Assembly: GCA_036725345.1 (NCBI GenBank) | Contig: DAIMEJ010000006.1 | Coordinates: 106,626-170,625, forward strand | DNA: 64,000 nucleotides | Source: JAPLJU01 sp036725345 | GTDB lineage: Bacteria; Desulfobacterota; Syntrophia; Syntrophales; UBA2192 | Direction: 5' to 3' | In this document: piece by piece, positions 17,149 through 26,053 of the stretch | How the letters are laid out: every line of letters begins with the position of its first letter | Numbering within the stretch: position 1 is the stretch's first letter | Position numbers and translations under genes: made by a program | Notes under the pieces: generated by a model | Seen by the model: only the letters and a program-made list of their open reading frames with translations | Told to the model about the DNA's origin: nothing | The model's database searches: none

Positions 17149-18807
17149 TTAACGGCCGCCGTGGAATCCGCCGCCCCAGCCGCCCATGCGGCCGCCCCCA
17201 CCGGACCCGACGGATCCCCCCCGGGGTGCGGAAAAGCTGCCTCTGCCAGCATTACCGCCGCCGGACCAGCCTGTGCCCCTATCGGGGCTGATGACGCCTC
17301 GCCCGCCCTGGCCGCCGAAAGCGCCGGTCCATTTTTGAGATTTCGGGACGGGAGTGCTTACCCCGCGGCCGGAACTCGCGGGTTGCTGTGCCAGGGGCCC
17401 GCGACTCATCCTTTGTGGAGCGGAGAAGGACCCCGTTCTACCGGGGGAAGGCCTGTAGGAGCGGTCGAGGGCCTGCCTGCCGGTTCCCCTTTGTTCAAGT
17501 GTCTTCCGGGGCGTGGATGATGTGTCCATCCGGGCGTTCCTGCCCACGGAGGAATAGGGTCTTCCGGACCTGCTGCCTTCAAACTGCCGATTCGTCATTG
17601 TCCGGGAGACAGAGGCATCCGTTTTCCCGCGTCTGTCGATAGAACGGTAGGACCCGCCAGCTCTCCCGGCGGCATCCGTCCTTCCGGTCCCGCCTGCGGC
17701 ACTGGTCCTCGCAACAGAAGTCCTCCGCGCCATGTTGTCTTGAAATGTCCGTGAAACGCGGCGGCTGTCCGCCGTTGTCCTGCTCATCTGTCCGAACCGT
17801 TCACTGACGGCCCGATCCCGGTATGCCACTCCCCGCCTGTGGGACGGGTCGTGGGTCCATTGTTGCCTCGCCGGCGTGCCCCCGGGTGAACCGGCCGTGC
17901 TGCTCGCAGAGGAGAACCGGGTGGAACGTCCTTGCGCGCCGCCCCCGAATGAACCAACTGTATTATTCGCCGGTGGCGGACCGGGGGGACGACCTCGCGC
18001 AGCACCCCCGAATGAACCGATCGTGTTTCCGGGGGGGTGGCCGTGATGCGGGTGCCCGTAGTAGCCGGAGTTCACATAGACGTGATGATGATGCCAGTCG
18101 CAGTAACCCCAATGACCCCAGAAAGAACCGATAAAGAAACCGAAGCTGAAACCGATGAACCCGGGGGCGATTGCCACCCCTGCGGCATAGGGGTAGGGAT
18201 AGAAGGCGTAGGGCGGATAATAGGGCCACCACCAGGGACCGTAAACCCACCAGGGGTCATAAACGGGAACGTAAACCACCCGCGGGTCTGCAGGCTCAAT
18301 CCTGATGACCTCTTTTTCGATGTTCACGTGCTGTTCTTTTGTGGACGTCAGATTACCGGCTTCGTAGGCTTTCCTCCGGAGGCTCTGGACCGTGTCCATG
18401 ACGTCGGTCTGCTGTGCCAGGAACGCCGCCCCGAGTTTTTCAGTCCAGTCCAGCTTCTCGGTCATCGTCGAGAGGAGGTCGGGGAAAATCACCAGCGCCT
18501 TCACGCTCGGGTCCCACGGCTGCTTGTCCGCGGCTTCCTTCAGCTTATCCCCCGTAAGTGCCTTATTCTGCTTCACCCACCGATCCGCCATCACGACCTC
18601 CAGGGGATAAGTCGAAGCCATGAGGATCTGGGCGAGGAGCGCATCGGGGTAGAGCGCTATGGGGGCCAGCATCTGATCGAGCTCTTCCTGCGAGAACTTC
18701 TTGGCGGAAGCGCTTTTGCCGTCCTGGGCCAGTGCCGCCGGGGAAAGGGCCAGCATAGATATTAGAAGCCAAACCAGCACGAACCGGAAGGATTTATAGT
18801 TCTTCAT
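17149..18807 (-). CDS. DUF3300 family exported protein with Gly/Ser/Arg-rich tail
   Basis: About 552 residues. ATG 18807 is chosen over the in-frame ATG at 18828 because GAGGAA precedes it. Signal peptide cleaves after ALAQ near residue 28. The DUF3300 region is about 35-230: LDQMLAPIALYPDALLAQILMA, YPLEVVMADRWV, QPWDPSVKALVIFPDLL and PADPRVVYVPVYDPWWVYG. It contains a Trp/Tyr/Pro cluster and hydrophobic segment about 190-230, then a low-complexity Arg/Gly/Ser tail of more than 250 residues. The function of this family is unknown; location is envelope or outside. Confidence 0.85.
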   Translation of the reverse strand: MKNYKSFRFVLVWLLISMLALSPAALAQDGKSASAKKFSQEELDQMLAPIALYPDALLAQILMASTYPLEVVMADRWVKQNKALTGDKLKEAADKQPWDPSVKALVIFPDLLSTMTEKLDWTEKLGAAFLAQQTDVMDTVQSLRRKAYEAGNLTSTKEQHVNIEKEVIRIEPADPRVVYVPVYDPWWVYGPWWWPYYPPYAFYPYPYAAGVAIAPGFIGFSFGFFIGSFWGHWGYCDWHHHHVYVNSGYYGHPHHGHPPGNTIGSFGGAARGRPPGPPPANNTVGSFGGGAQGRSTRFSSASSTAGSPGGTPARQQWTHDPSHRRGVAYRDRAVSERFGQMSRTTADSRRVSRTFQDNMARRTSVARTSAAGGTGRTDAAGRAGGSYRSIDRRGKTDASVSRTMTNRQFEGSRSGRPYSSVGRNARMDTSSTPRKTLEQRGTGRQALDRSYRPSPGRTGSFSAPQRMSRGPLAQQPASSGRGVSTPVPKSQKWTGAFGGQGGRGVISPDRGTGWSGGGNAGRGSFSAPRGGSVGSGGGGRMGGWGGGFHGGR

Positions 18808-19062
18808 ATCCGTTCCTCGCATATGCACTGAACATCATTAAAGCACTTCCCATGTCCCTTGTCCAGAAGGACGGTGAAACTTGGTGTTTTAAAACATAAT
18901 AACGACTCAGGCGTCATGTGGTTGACATCCGGGGGATTCAGGCAAAGAAAAAAGGTCCTATGCCCCTCCCGCCCGGCTGTGATATAAATCAACGATAATA
19001 AACGAGAAAGAAAAAACCATATCCCAATCCTTTTCCCGCGGCAAACGAATCATGGAGAACCG

Positions 19063-19614
19063 GTGACCCAAAAATCTCTCAGCATCGAAATCTGTACGGA
19101 CTCCCGCGAGGAGGGCAAAGCGATACGGACGATGATCGAGGAGGTCATGCGCCGTCACGAAATAGAGGGCTATATCAAGGTTTCATGGGTCCCATCCTCC
19201 GCGAGTTCCACTTTCGGCCTGACCAATCTCCCCGCAGTTCTCATCAACAAGAGGGTTCTAAAACAGGGGGTGACGCCGAGTCGGAGGGAAGTCGAGGCCT
19301 GGTTCGAGTGGCTCTTTCCGCGGGATCCATCCCGGGAGTGCAGGGATGAGGCCGTCCCGGTGACGTCCGAGGAAGCGGCGAAACGGATCATTGACAGGAT
19401 GAGCTTCAAAACCCGGGTGGCCGTTGCCCACATGTCCGATGAGGAAGTGGCTGTCTTCAACGTCTTCGGTTGGGGGGAGGGTATCCGGGAGGACTTCGGC
19501 CTGTGGGAGGATAACGACGAACTCCTCGCGGACTGCCGGTCCGAAGACCCCTTCGAGGCGTCCCTCGTCATCATCCAGACCGTGCGCGACCGCTTGAGGG
19601 GCCGCGGCGCGTGA
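19063..19614 (+). CDS. Two-part hypothetical protein with thioredoxin-fold-like N-terminus
   Basis: 183 residues from a GTG start with GGAG upstream; the nearby ATG frame closes at once. Residues 1-90 resemble small thioredoxin-like domains (SLSIEICTDS, LTNLPAVLINKRVLKQG, REVEAWFEWL) but without a CxxC. Residues about 115-180 (MSFKTRVAVAHMSDEEVAVF, GEGIREDFGLWEDNDELLADC) form a separate helical module I cannot name with certainty. No partner gene. Confidence 0.6.
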   Translation: MTQKSLSIEICTDSREEGKAIRTMIEEVMRRHEIEGYIKVSWVPSSASSTFGLTNLPAVLINKRVLKQGVTPSRREVEAWFEWLFPRDPSRECRDEAVPVTSEEAAKRIIDRMSFKTRVAVAHMSDEEVAVFNVFGWGEGIREDFGLWEDNDELLADCRSEDPFEASLVIIQTVRDRLRGRGA

Positions 19615-19640
19615 TGGGCATCCGGCCTGTTGATTAAAAG

Positions 19641-19660
19641 GCCTGTCCCTTTTTGTCCGG
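19641..19660 (+). repeat. Fragment of the dispersed REP-like repeat
   Basis: GCCTGTCCCTTTTTGTCC matches the right-hand block of the repeats at 223 and 2734; the left-hand blocks are missing. Confidence 0.3.
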
Positions 19661-19713
19661 GGGAGACTGCCGGTAGATTCGTCAGGTCCTGTTATTCGGA
19701 TTCGAAAAGGCTT

Positions 19714-20235
19714 TCAGACCAATTCTTTCCTGAATATCAGTTTGTCGTCACCGGTCCGGTAGAAATTCCTGACGCGCGCCTCCAGACGGTATCCCCTGCG
19801 CTCGTAGAATCGGACGGTGGGGGTGTAACTCTCCTGGGAGGATGTCTCGATGAGCAGCATTCGTCCTTCCCTCTTCACGACGTCACGCTCCACATGCTCC
19901 AGGAGGCGCCTTCCGAGCCCCTTCTTCTGGGCCGCCCGGTCGATGACGATCCAGTAAAGGTCCCACGTCCCCTGCGTCAGGGGCACCGGCCCATAGCAGG
20001 CATATCCGTGGATCGAGGCCGGATCTTTTTCATCAGCCAGCACGGCGAACATATAGCCGCTCTTCTCCTCTTTTGCCAGGGCCTCATCCACGAGTTCCAT
20101 CGCGATGTCTATTTCGACATCATTGAATTTTCCTGAAGAAATAACCAGCGCCCCGATCCGGTCTCTGTCCCGTCGCTTGAGCTTGCGGATGACCGTTTTG
20201 CGGACGGGCATTCTTTCATTATCTTTCTTTTGCAT
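19714..20235 (-). CDS. GNAT family N-acetyltransferase
   Basis: 173 residues. The acetyl-CoA motif is DRAAQKKGLGRRLLEHVE (Q-x-x-G-x-G) near residue 105, preceded by a beta strand LYWIVID and followed by LLIETSSQ and the motif-B strand VRFYERRGYRLEARV. These are standard GNAT features. The substrate cannot be inferred; the gene stands alone. Confidence 0.85.
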   Translation of the reverse strand: MQKKDNERMPVRKTVIRKLKRRDRDRIGALVISSGKFNDVEIDIAMELVDEALAKEEKSGYMFAVLADEKDPASIHGYACYGPVPLTQGTWDLYWIVIDRAAQKKGLGRRLLEHVERDVVKREGRMLLIETSSQESYTPTVRFYERRGYRLEARVRNFYRTGDDKLIFRKELV

Positions 20236-20860
20236 CCATTTTTCCGATCAGCTGGTGCGATGGCTGAATGGCCTTGATCCGGTCTGAGCACCTATAGCAT
20301 TTGACGAAAACAGACGGCAAGCACAATGATGAGAGTTGTTCTTTTCATCTGTCCTTTTTTTCACAAAGCGAAGACCGGTTTTTTGGCGTCATGGATGATC
20401 CCGGCGTTGACAGGTGTTGAATCTTGATAGTGTTCCCCGATTTTCTAAAATCAAAGATGAACCCGCGTGCTGTCGGGGCAAATGTTCTATTGACATAATT
20501 TGTTCTTGTGTTAGATGAAAATATAAGGCAATATTTTCGATAAGAAACTTCTTCAGAGCACTATCACATTTCAAGGCTGTCCGGTTATATCTGATCGCAT
20601 GAAGAGTGTTCTCTGCCGTTCCTAAACCTCATCAACTTACAGTTGCCCTGCTGACCATCTCATTGATAAAACCGGTAAAAAGTCAAGCCATTACAGAATA
20701 ATAAGATTTTCTGAAGTGGGAGAGCATGAGAAGCCCTATGTTAACAGGGTTGTTCCATCGGTCAGGAAGAGAGGAAGAGAAGGAGGTGGTGAATGGGCGG
20801 ACCGAGGCGTAAACTAATCGGGAACACATAGAAGAACGGATTAGGAAAGGGGGAAGTTTT
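20236..20860. other. 625-bp intergenic region with a possible 12-residue leader frame
   Basis: Mostly unassigned AT-richer sequence with weak TTGACA boxes near 20405 and 20491 but no convincing -10. At 20793-20831 a 12-codon frame (MGGPRRKLIGNT) follows AGGAGGTGGTGA, an unusually strong ribosome site, 30 bp before the flavoprotein gene. It could be a translated leader; no terminator is seen. Confidence 0.3.
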
Positions 20861-22375
20861 ATGGATGAGAAGGAAGACAAAAAAGGCCTGACGAGACGCG
20901 GGCTCATCAAATGCACGGCCATAGGGGCAGGTGTCATTGCCCTGGGGGGATTCGGCATCAGGGAAGTGAAGGCGGTGCCGCCTCCCAAGAAGTGGGACAG
21001 GGAGACCGACATCGTCATCGTGGGCTCCGGCTTTTCGGGACTGGCTGCCGCGTTGGTCGCCTTTGATGCCGGCGCGAAAGTCATCGTCCTGGAGAAGATG
21101 CCGACCCACGGCGGAAACTCCATCATCAACGGCGGGCAGATGGCCGCCTGGAACTCCAAGATCCGCAAACAGAGGCCGGACCTCGAAGCGGACAGCCCGG
21201 AGTTGATGTTCCAGGACATGATGAAAGCGGGTCACAATCTGAACTGGCCCGAACTGGTGAAAACGGTCGTGGACGGGGCTCCCGACGCCCTGGACTGGCT
21301 TGTGGACATGGGTGTGGTTTTCCCGCCGAAGCTGGTCGTCCAGGCGGGCGGCCATTCGAGGGCGAGGACCCATCAAACCGAGAACATCAGCGGGTCGGAC
21401 ATCATTGCCGCCCTGTACAAAAACACCCAGCGGCGGAAAATTCCCGTCCTTCTGGAACAACAGGTCACGGGGATCGTGAGGGAGCAGCCCCTCGCGGGCA
21501 AGGTGCTGGGGGTGCAGGTCAAGAGCAGGGGGAAGAGTCTCTATTTCAAATCAAAGAAGGCCTGCATCCTCGCGAGCGGCGGCTACTCGCGCGACGTGAA
21601 GATGAGAACCAAGGAAGTGCCCTACCTCACGGCGGAGTGGCTGTCCACCAATCAGCCCGGGGCCACGGGGGAGGCGATCCGGGCGGCGGAAGACGTCAGC
21701 GCGGCGACGACACAGACGGACCGCATCCAGCTGTACCCCTTCGCGGATCCTTACACGGGCATCCTCGACAAGCCGGCCCTCATCCCCTTCACATCGCCGG
21801 CGTTCGCCATCTACGTGTGGAAAAACGGCAAGCGGTTCATCAGCGAGCTGGCCCCGAGGGAAGCCATCGCCAGCTACGAGGCCTTCGTCCTGAAGGAGAA
21901 GCCGACATGGACCATCTTCGATGAGGCCATGTGGCCGAACTTCACGCGCATCGAAGTGATCACGGACGGGATAGCAAAAAAGAGGGTGTTCAAGGCGGAC
22001 ACCCTGGAAGGTGTGGCCAAAGCCGCCGGCATTGACCCCGCAGGCCTTGTGGAAACCGTCGGAAAATATAACTCTTATGTGGATGCCGGTGTCGATAAAG
22101 ACTTCGGCAAACCCCGCATGCGGGCCAAGATCTCAAAGGCGCCGTTTTACGCGGTGCCGCAATGGCCGGCCATTCACCATACCATGGGCGGTCTGCAGAT
22201 CACGGCAAAGACCGAGCTCCTGGACAGGGAGGGAAAGGTGATTCCCAAACTGTATGCCGCCGGCGAGGTGACCGGCGGTGTTCACGGCGGCGATCGCCTG
22301 GGGAGCTGCGCGGTCACCGACTGTATCGTGATGGGAAGGATCGCCGGGAAATACGCGGCGGCCGAGAAAGCCTGA
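20861..22375 (+). CDS. Tat-exported FAD-dependent fumarate reductase-type flavoprotein
   Basis: 504 residues. Twin-arginine leader TRRGLIK at 11-17 and hydrophobic stretch to about 35, so periplasmic. The FAD-binding Rossmann motif DIVIVGSGFSGLAAALVA starts near residue 49. HTMGGLQITAKTELLD and LYAAGEVTGGVHGGDRLGSC near the end are the flavocytochrome c/fumarate reductase flavoprotein signature. The family reduces enoate-type acceptors such as fumarate or urocanate. No CxxCH haem site is present, so electrons must come from a separate donor, which is not next door. AAAGGGGG precedes the ATG. Confidence 0.88.
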   Translation: MDEKEDKKGLTRRGLIKCTAIGAGVIALGGFGIREVKAVPPPKKWDRETDIVIVGSGFSGLAAALVAFDAGAKVIVLEKMPTHGGNSIINGGQMAAWNSKIRKQRPDLEADSPELMFQDMMKAGHNLNWPELVKTVVDGAPDALDWLVDMGVVFPPKLVVQAGGHSRARTHQTENISGSDIIAALYKNTQRRKIPVLLEQQVTGIVREQPLAGKVLGVQVKSRGKSLYFKSKKACILASGGYSRDVKMRTKEVPYLTAEWLSTNQPGATGEAIRAAEDVSAATTQTDRIQLYPFADPYTGILDKPALIPFTSPAFAIYVWKNGKRFISELAPREAIASYEAFVLKEKPTWTIFDEAMWPNFTRIEVITDGIAKKRVFKADTLEGVAKAAGIDPAGLVETVGKYNSYVDAGVDKDFGKPRMRAKISKAPFYAVPQWPAIHHTMGGLQITAKTELLDREGKVIPKLYAAGEVTGGVHGGDRLGSCAVTDCIVMGRIAGKYAAAEKA

Positions 22376-22400
22376 TTCGGGCACATCCTGCTGCAAAGGG

Positions 22401-22431
22401 AAGGCGGGGCCGAAATGGCCCCGCCTTTTTC
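22401..22431 (+). terminator. Intrinsic terminator
   Basis: AAGGCGGGGCC pairs perfectly with GGCCCCGCCTT, followed by TTTTT. It ends the flavoprotein gene. Confidence 0.85.
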
Positions 22432-22560
22432 ACATAGAAATAACCCTTGATTTCCCCGCTGTTCCGAATTAACAATTTTCTGCGGCTCCCGCCGTTGCCG
22501 ATCGTCCGGTGTCGGGACATATGACGGATCGTCGTAAAGTGTAACGATAAAGAGGCCTCC

Positions 22561-23178
22561 ATGAAATTCTTTACAAGACGCGAAAGATTTTACGACCTCT
22601 TCGAGGCATTGGCCGACCAGATCGAAGCCGGCGGCAGGCTTTTCGAAGAAATCATCAACAACTACGAGCACTCGGAACAGAAACTGTCCAAAATGAAGGA
22701 GATCGAGCACGAGGCGGATACCATCACCCATGACATCTATCACATGCTGCACAACACCTTCATTACGCCCCTGGACAGGGAGGACATTTTTTCTTTGGCC
22801 AGCAAGATGGACACGATTCTGGACCTGATCGAATCTGCCGCCGTCCGGATGTACCTGTACAAGATTAGAAGAACCACGAAGGAACTCGCCGAGCTTGCCA
22901 ACATCCTGAACCGGAGCATCACCGAACTGAGGAAGATTGTCTACTCCGTGAGAAAGAAGCAGGATGCCAAGATGATCCTCAGCCTCTGTGTGGACATCCA
23001 TACGCTTGAAAACGAGGCGGACCAGGTGCTCCGGAGAGCGATGATGAGGCTCTTTGAAGACGAAAAGGACCCCATCGAACTGATCAAATTGAAAGAAATC
23101 ATTCAGACGACCGAGACAGCCACGGATGTCTGCGAGGATGTTTCAAATGTCATCGAGGGGATCATCCTGAAGCATTGA
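22561..23178 (+). CDS. DUF47 / PhoU-like protein
   Basis: 205 residues, wholly helical, with the E-x-x-AD-x-x-x metal-binding repeats of the PhoU-like fold: KEIEHEADTITHDIYHML near 52 and HTLENEADQVLRRAM near 150. DUF47 proteins usually accompany a PiT-type phosphate permease and are thought to control it; no pit gene adjoins here. The ribosome site is weak (AGAGG). Confidence 0.85.
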   Translation: MKFFTRRERFYDLFEALADQIEAGGRLFEEIINNYEHSEQKLSKMKEIEHEADTITHDIYHMLHNTFITPLDREDIFSLASKMDTILDLIESAAVRMYLYKIRRTTKELAELANILNRSITELRKIVYSVRKKQDAKMILSLCVDIHTLENEADQVLRRAMMRLFEDEKDPIELIKLKEIIQTTETATDVCEDVSNVIEGIILKH

Positions 23179-23211
23179 TGACCCCGCAATGCCCGTTGCG
23201 AGGAGCGTCCG

Positions 23212-23469
23212 GTGCCGACCACTCCCCCGGATAGAGAAAGGGAGGATTTGTGTCTTTTGAAAAAGGCCCTGAAGGGTTTGCTCAGGACGCATCCCCGGGG
23301 GATGACCCATACGGAAATCTGCCGGCGCCTGCTCAGTGATGCCGGCTTTTCGGGAAGCTACCGCAACCTGACCTCCCAGGCGCACTCCATCCTGAGGATA
23401 TTAATCGAAGAGGAAAAGGTCAGGTGCAGCGGCAAGGGCAGAGACAGGGTCTATGTCTATGTGGGGTAG
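23212..23469 (+). CDS. Small winged-helix-like hypothetical protein
   Basis: 85 residues from GTG with AGGAGCG upstream. It has a helix-turn-helix-like arrangement (MTHTEICRRLLSDAGF, YRNLTSQAHSILRILIEEEKV) and a final wing-like hairpin (VRCSGKGRDRVYVY). No family is firmly recognised. It lies 33 bp after the DUF47 gene and may share its transcript. Confidence 0.5.
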   Translation: MPTTPPDREREDLCLLKKALKGLLRTHPRGMTHTEICRRLLSDAGFSGSYRNLTSQAHSILRILIEEEKVRCSGKGRDRVYVYVG

Positions 23470-23628
23470 CTCCGTTTCATCGGACGAAGCGCGATAACCG
23501 TGAGCGGGCTGTATGGCGTTCAGGCCTGGGTGCTGCGCCGCAGGCGCTGACCGCTCATTCTCCATCGAAACGGCAAAAAAGGAGATCCGGTCCGGCGGAG
23601 GTGGGCGAGGCCCGTCCGGGGGGTACGG

Positions 23629-24282
23629 ATGCTGAACATCGCGATTTTCGTGCTGGCCCTGCCCTTGCTGGCCGCCCTGCTTTTCTACGCGAGGAAAGAA
23701 TCCGTCCGCGGCCTTCTTCTGACAAAGCCCGTGCTTTCCGCTCTCTTCGTCATGACGGCTCTCGTCGGGCCTCACACGAGTTCCACCTATTTCTTCTTTG
23801 TCCTTTCAGGGCTTCTCTTCTGCGTCGCAGGCGACGTTTTCCTGATCTTTCACGCCTCGAGAAAACACTTCCTGGCGGGGCTGATTTCTTTTCTGGCGGG
23901 ACACGTTCTCTACAGCGTCGCTTTTTTCAGCATGGCATCTCCGGGGACCATTGCCCTGGTGGCCGCGACGACGGGCCTGGCTGTCGGAGTCTTCGTCTTC
24001 ACCTGGCTCAAGCCCCATCTGGGAGGGATGCTCGGCCCCGTCGTCGTTTACATGATCGCCGTCACCGTCATGGTCGTCGGCGCAGCGTCGCTGATGGAGA
24101 ACGATCGCATGCGCTTTGCCGGGAGAGCCCTCGCCTTTTGCGGTGCCGTCCTGTTTTATATCTCGGATATTTTTGTCGCCCGCCATCGGTTCGTCAAGAA
24201 AGAGTACGCGAACCGTCTGGCCGGCCTCCCGCTCTACTATGCGGGCCAGTTCATGATTGCATGGTCCACCGCCCTGCTTTGA
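23629..24282 (+). CDS. YhhN/TMEM86 family membrane protein (lysoplasmalogenase-like)
   Basis: 217 residues with about seven or eight membrane helices. The YhhN signature is visible: KPVLSALFVMTAL near the start, LLFCVAGDVFLIF, FLAGLISFLAGHVLYSVAF, and YISDIFVARHRF plus YYAGQFMIAWS near the end. TMEM86 proteins cleave the vinyl ether of lysoplasmalogens; bacterial members are poorly studied. Plasmalogens occur in anaerobes, which suits the host inferred here. Confidence 0.85.
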   Translation: MLNIAIFVLALPLLAALLFYARKESVRGLLLTKPVLSALFVMTALVGPHTSSTYFFFVLSGLLFCVAGDVFLIFHASRKHFLAGLISFLAGHVLYSVAFFSMASPGTIALVAATTGLAVGVFVFTWLKPHLGGMLGPVVVYMIAVTVMVVGAASLMENDRMRFAGRALAFCGAVLFYISDIFVARHRFVKKEYANRLAGLPLYYAGQFMIAWSTALL

Positions 24283-24364
24283 GGACACGGCGAAAGCGTA
24301 TGTCCCCGTCATCGCGGGTGAAAGAACCGGGCCTGAATGAAATATGAAGAAGGAGGCGATTAGC

Positions 24365-25348
24365 ATGAGCCCCATCAGCCGGGAAGAAGTTCTAAGGTTG
24401 TCCTGGAATTTTATGACGAGCCGGATCCTCCTGAGCGGCGCGGAGTCAAACCTGTTTACAATCCTGGGTCAATCACGCCTCACGGCGGCGGATATTGCAG
24501 GCAGGACCGGGACAGACCTGCGCGCCCTGACCATTCTGCTGGACGCACTCGCGGCCATGGGGCTCCTGGGCAAGGAGGGGGAAACCTACTGGTGTGAATC
24601 CCCCGTTTATCAGCTTCTTTCGGAGGATGCCCCCGATTCGATTCTGGCCATGATTCTTCACGCCGCTCACCTCTGGCATCGGTGGAGCGACCTCACGGAT
24701 ATCGTGCGGGGTGCAGGCCTATCCCCGGGATCCGCACGGGACGCCAGGGAGACGCGCGCCTTCATCGGTGCCATGCACGCCGTCGCGGCGCCGCAGGCCG
24801 GGAGGATCGTCGAGGCGGCCAAACCCGGCGGCGCCAGGGCGCTCATCGACGTGGGCGGCGCCTCGGGCACTTATACCATCGCGTTTCTCCGGGCCGTCCC
24901 CGGTTTGAAGGCGACACTGTTCGATCGGCCGGAGGTGATCGCGATGGCCCGCGAGCGCCTTGAAAGGGAAGACCTGCGGGACCGCGTGAGGCTGGTGGCC
25001 GGCGACTTCACCCGGGATGAACTGCCGCAGGGGCACGACCTCGCATTTGTTTCCGCCATCATTCACCAGAACAGCCCCGCGCAGAACCTCTCCCTCTTCA
25101 AGAAGGTGTACCGCTCGCTTGTCGCGGGGGGGCGGGTGGTCGTCCGGGATCACGTGATGGAACCGGACCGTACCCGTCCGAAAGACGGGGCCATCTTTGC
25201 CGTCAACATGCTGGTTAACACCTCCGGCGGCGGCACCTACACGTTCGAGGAAATTCAATCCGTCCTGTCGCAGGCCGGGTTCTCCCGTATCAGGCTTCTC
25301 GCGAAGGGCGGACACATGGATGCCCTCGTGGAGGCCTTCAAAAAATAG
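24365..25348 (+). CDS. SAM-dependent O-methyltransferase with winged-helix dimerisation domain
   Basis: About 327 residues. ATG 24365 is chosen because AAGGAGG lies eight bases upstream; the ATG at 24344 is less likely. Residues about 1-90 form the wHTH dimerisation domain of acetylserotonin-type methyltransferases (TAADIAGRTGTDLRALTILLD). The SAM site is LIDVGGASGTYTIAFL, then ATLFDRPEVI and RVRLVAGDF. AFVSAIIHQNS is the region of the catalytic His. The substrate is unknown. Confidence 0.85.
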   Translation: MSPISREEVLRLSWNFMTSRILLSGAESNLFTILGQSRLTAADIAGRTGTDLRALTILLDALAAMGLLGKEGETYWCESPVYQLLSEDAPDSILAMILHAAHLWHRWSDLTDIVRGAGLSPGSARDARETRAFIGAMHAVAAPQAGRIVEAAKPGGARALIDVGGASGTYTIAFLRAVPGLKATLFDRPEVIAMARERLEREDLRDRVRLVAGDFTRDELPQGHDLAFVSAIIHQNSPAQNLSLFKKVYRSLVAGGRVVVRDHVMEPDRTRPKDGAIFAVNMLVNTSGGGTYTFEEIQSVLSQAGFSRIRLLAKGGHMDALVEAFKK

Positions 25349-25349
25349 C

Positions 25350-25420
25350 CGGGGTCAAGATTTGATCATTGGATATGTTCGGCCGGTTCACCGGAAGGAG
25401 CCCTTCGGCCTTTTTCAGTG
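25350..25420 (+). repeat. Dispersed REP-like repeat, copy 3 (altered)
   Basis: CGGGGTCAAGATTTGATCATTGGATAT matches the left part of 2734-2794. The right part is replaced by an imperfect hairpin (CCGGAAGG / CCTTCGG) with TTTTT that may act as terminator for the methyltransferase, and TTTTTCAGTGAACA recalls the sequence after copy 2. Confidence 0.45.
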
Positions 25421-25445
25421 AACACACCGGATCCACCCGGTGAGC

Positions 25446-25727
25446 TTATCGGTAGAGGCATATATAGGAAGCGTCTTCACCGATTTCGAGCTCGAATTTC
25501 TGGTGGGCCTCCACCTCGAAGCGGTCATAGGGCTTGAAAGTCTTCCACTCTTTCGACCCGGGGAGCTTCACCTTCATGAGGCCCGTCGTGACAATCATGA
25601 TTTCCTTTTGTGAAGTCCCGAATTCATACCGGCCTTTCGCCATGACGCCAGCCGTCGCGGGTCCGTCGCCCGTACTGAACGATATGGACTTCACCTTCCC
25701 ACCGAAATACTCGTTCACCTTGAACAT
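25446..25727 (-). CDS. ppnP: Pyrimidine/purine nucleoside phosphorylase PpnP
   Basis: 93 residues, the full length of the PpnP (YaiE, DUF1255) cupin family. Recognisable blocks are NEYFGGKVKSISF, ATAGVMAKGRYEFGT, EIMIVTTGLMKVKLPG and YDRFEVEAHQKFELEI. The E. coli protein phosphorolyses several nucleosides to ribose-1-phosphate and free base. It is convergent with the methyltransferase and single. Confidence 0.9.
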   Translation of the reverse strand: MFKVNEYFGGKVKSISFSTGDGPATAGVMAKGRYEFGTSQKEIMIVTTGLMKVKLPGSKEWKTFKPYDRFEVEAHQKFELEIGEDASYICLYR

Positions 25728-26053
25728 ATCGGCCTCCTGTGCTGGATCCAGTTTTTCCGCGGGGGATCGTAAGGGGAAAAGGAGTCACTTGTCAATGAAT
25801 CATCAACCTCCCCGGGAACAGACTGCTGTGCGATATTCGGTCGGGCAGACCAGAATCCCCGCCCACCGTTCTTGATTTCCGGTTTCCTGTCACCGATCCC
25901 GGTTCCCCGATCAATGATTTTGGCTTCTCCGGCCGGAACCGTGAAAAGTTCGGTTCTTCGTTCGTGCGCCATCGGGCTTGTTATCCGGGCCGGAAGAAGA
26001 TAAAAGGAACGGGTGAAATATGAGACCGTTACAACGGACGGCGGATTCGGCGC

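Noticed and set aside
17149..18807. Several + strand frames inside the DUF3300 gene
   Set aside because: They come from the repetitive Gly/Arg-rich codons of the minus-strand gene.
23424..24347. A 307-codon + strand frame overlapping the YhhN gene
   Set aside because: Out of frame with the clearly membrane-like YhhN product and rich in Arg/Pro; a shadow.
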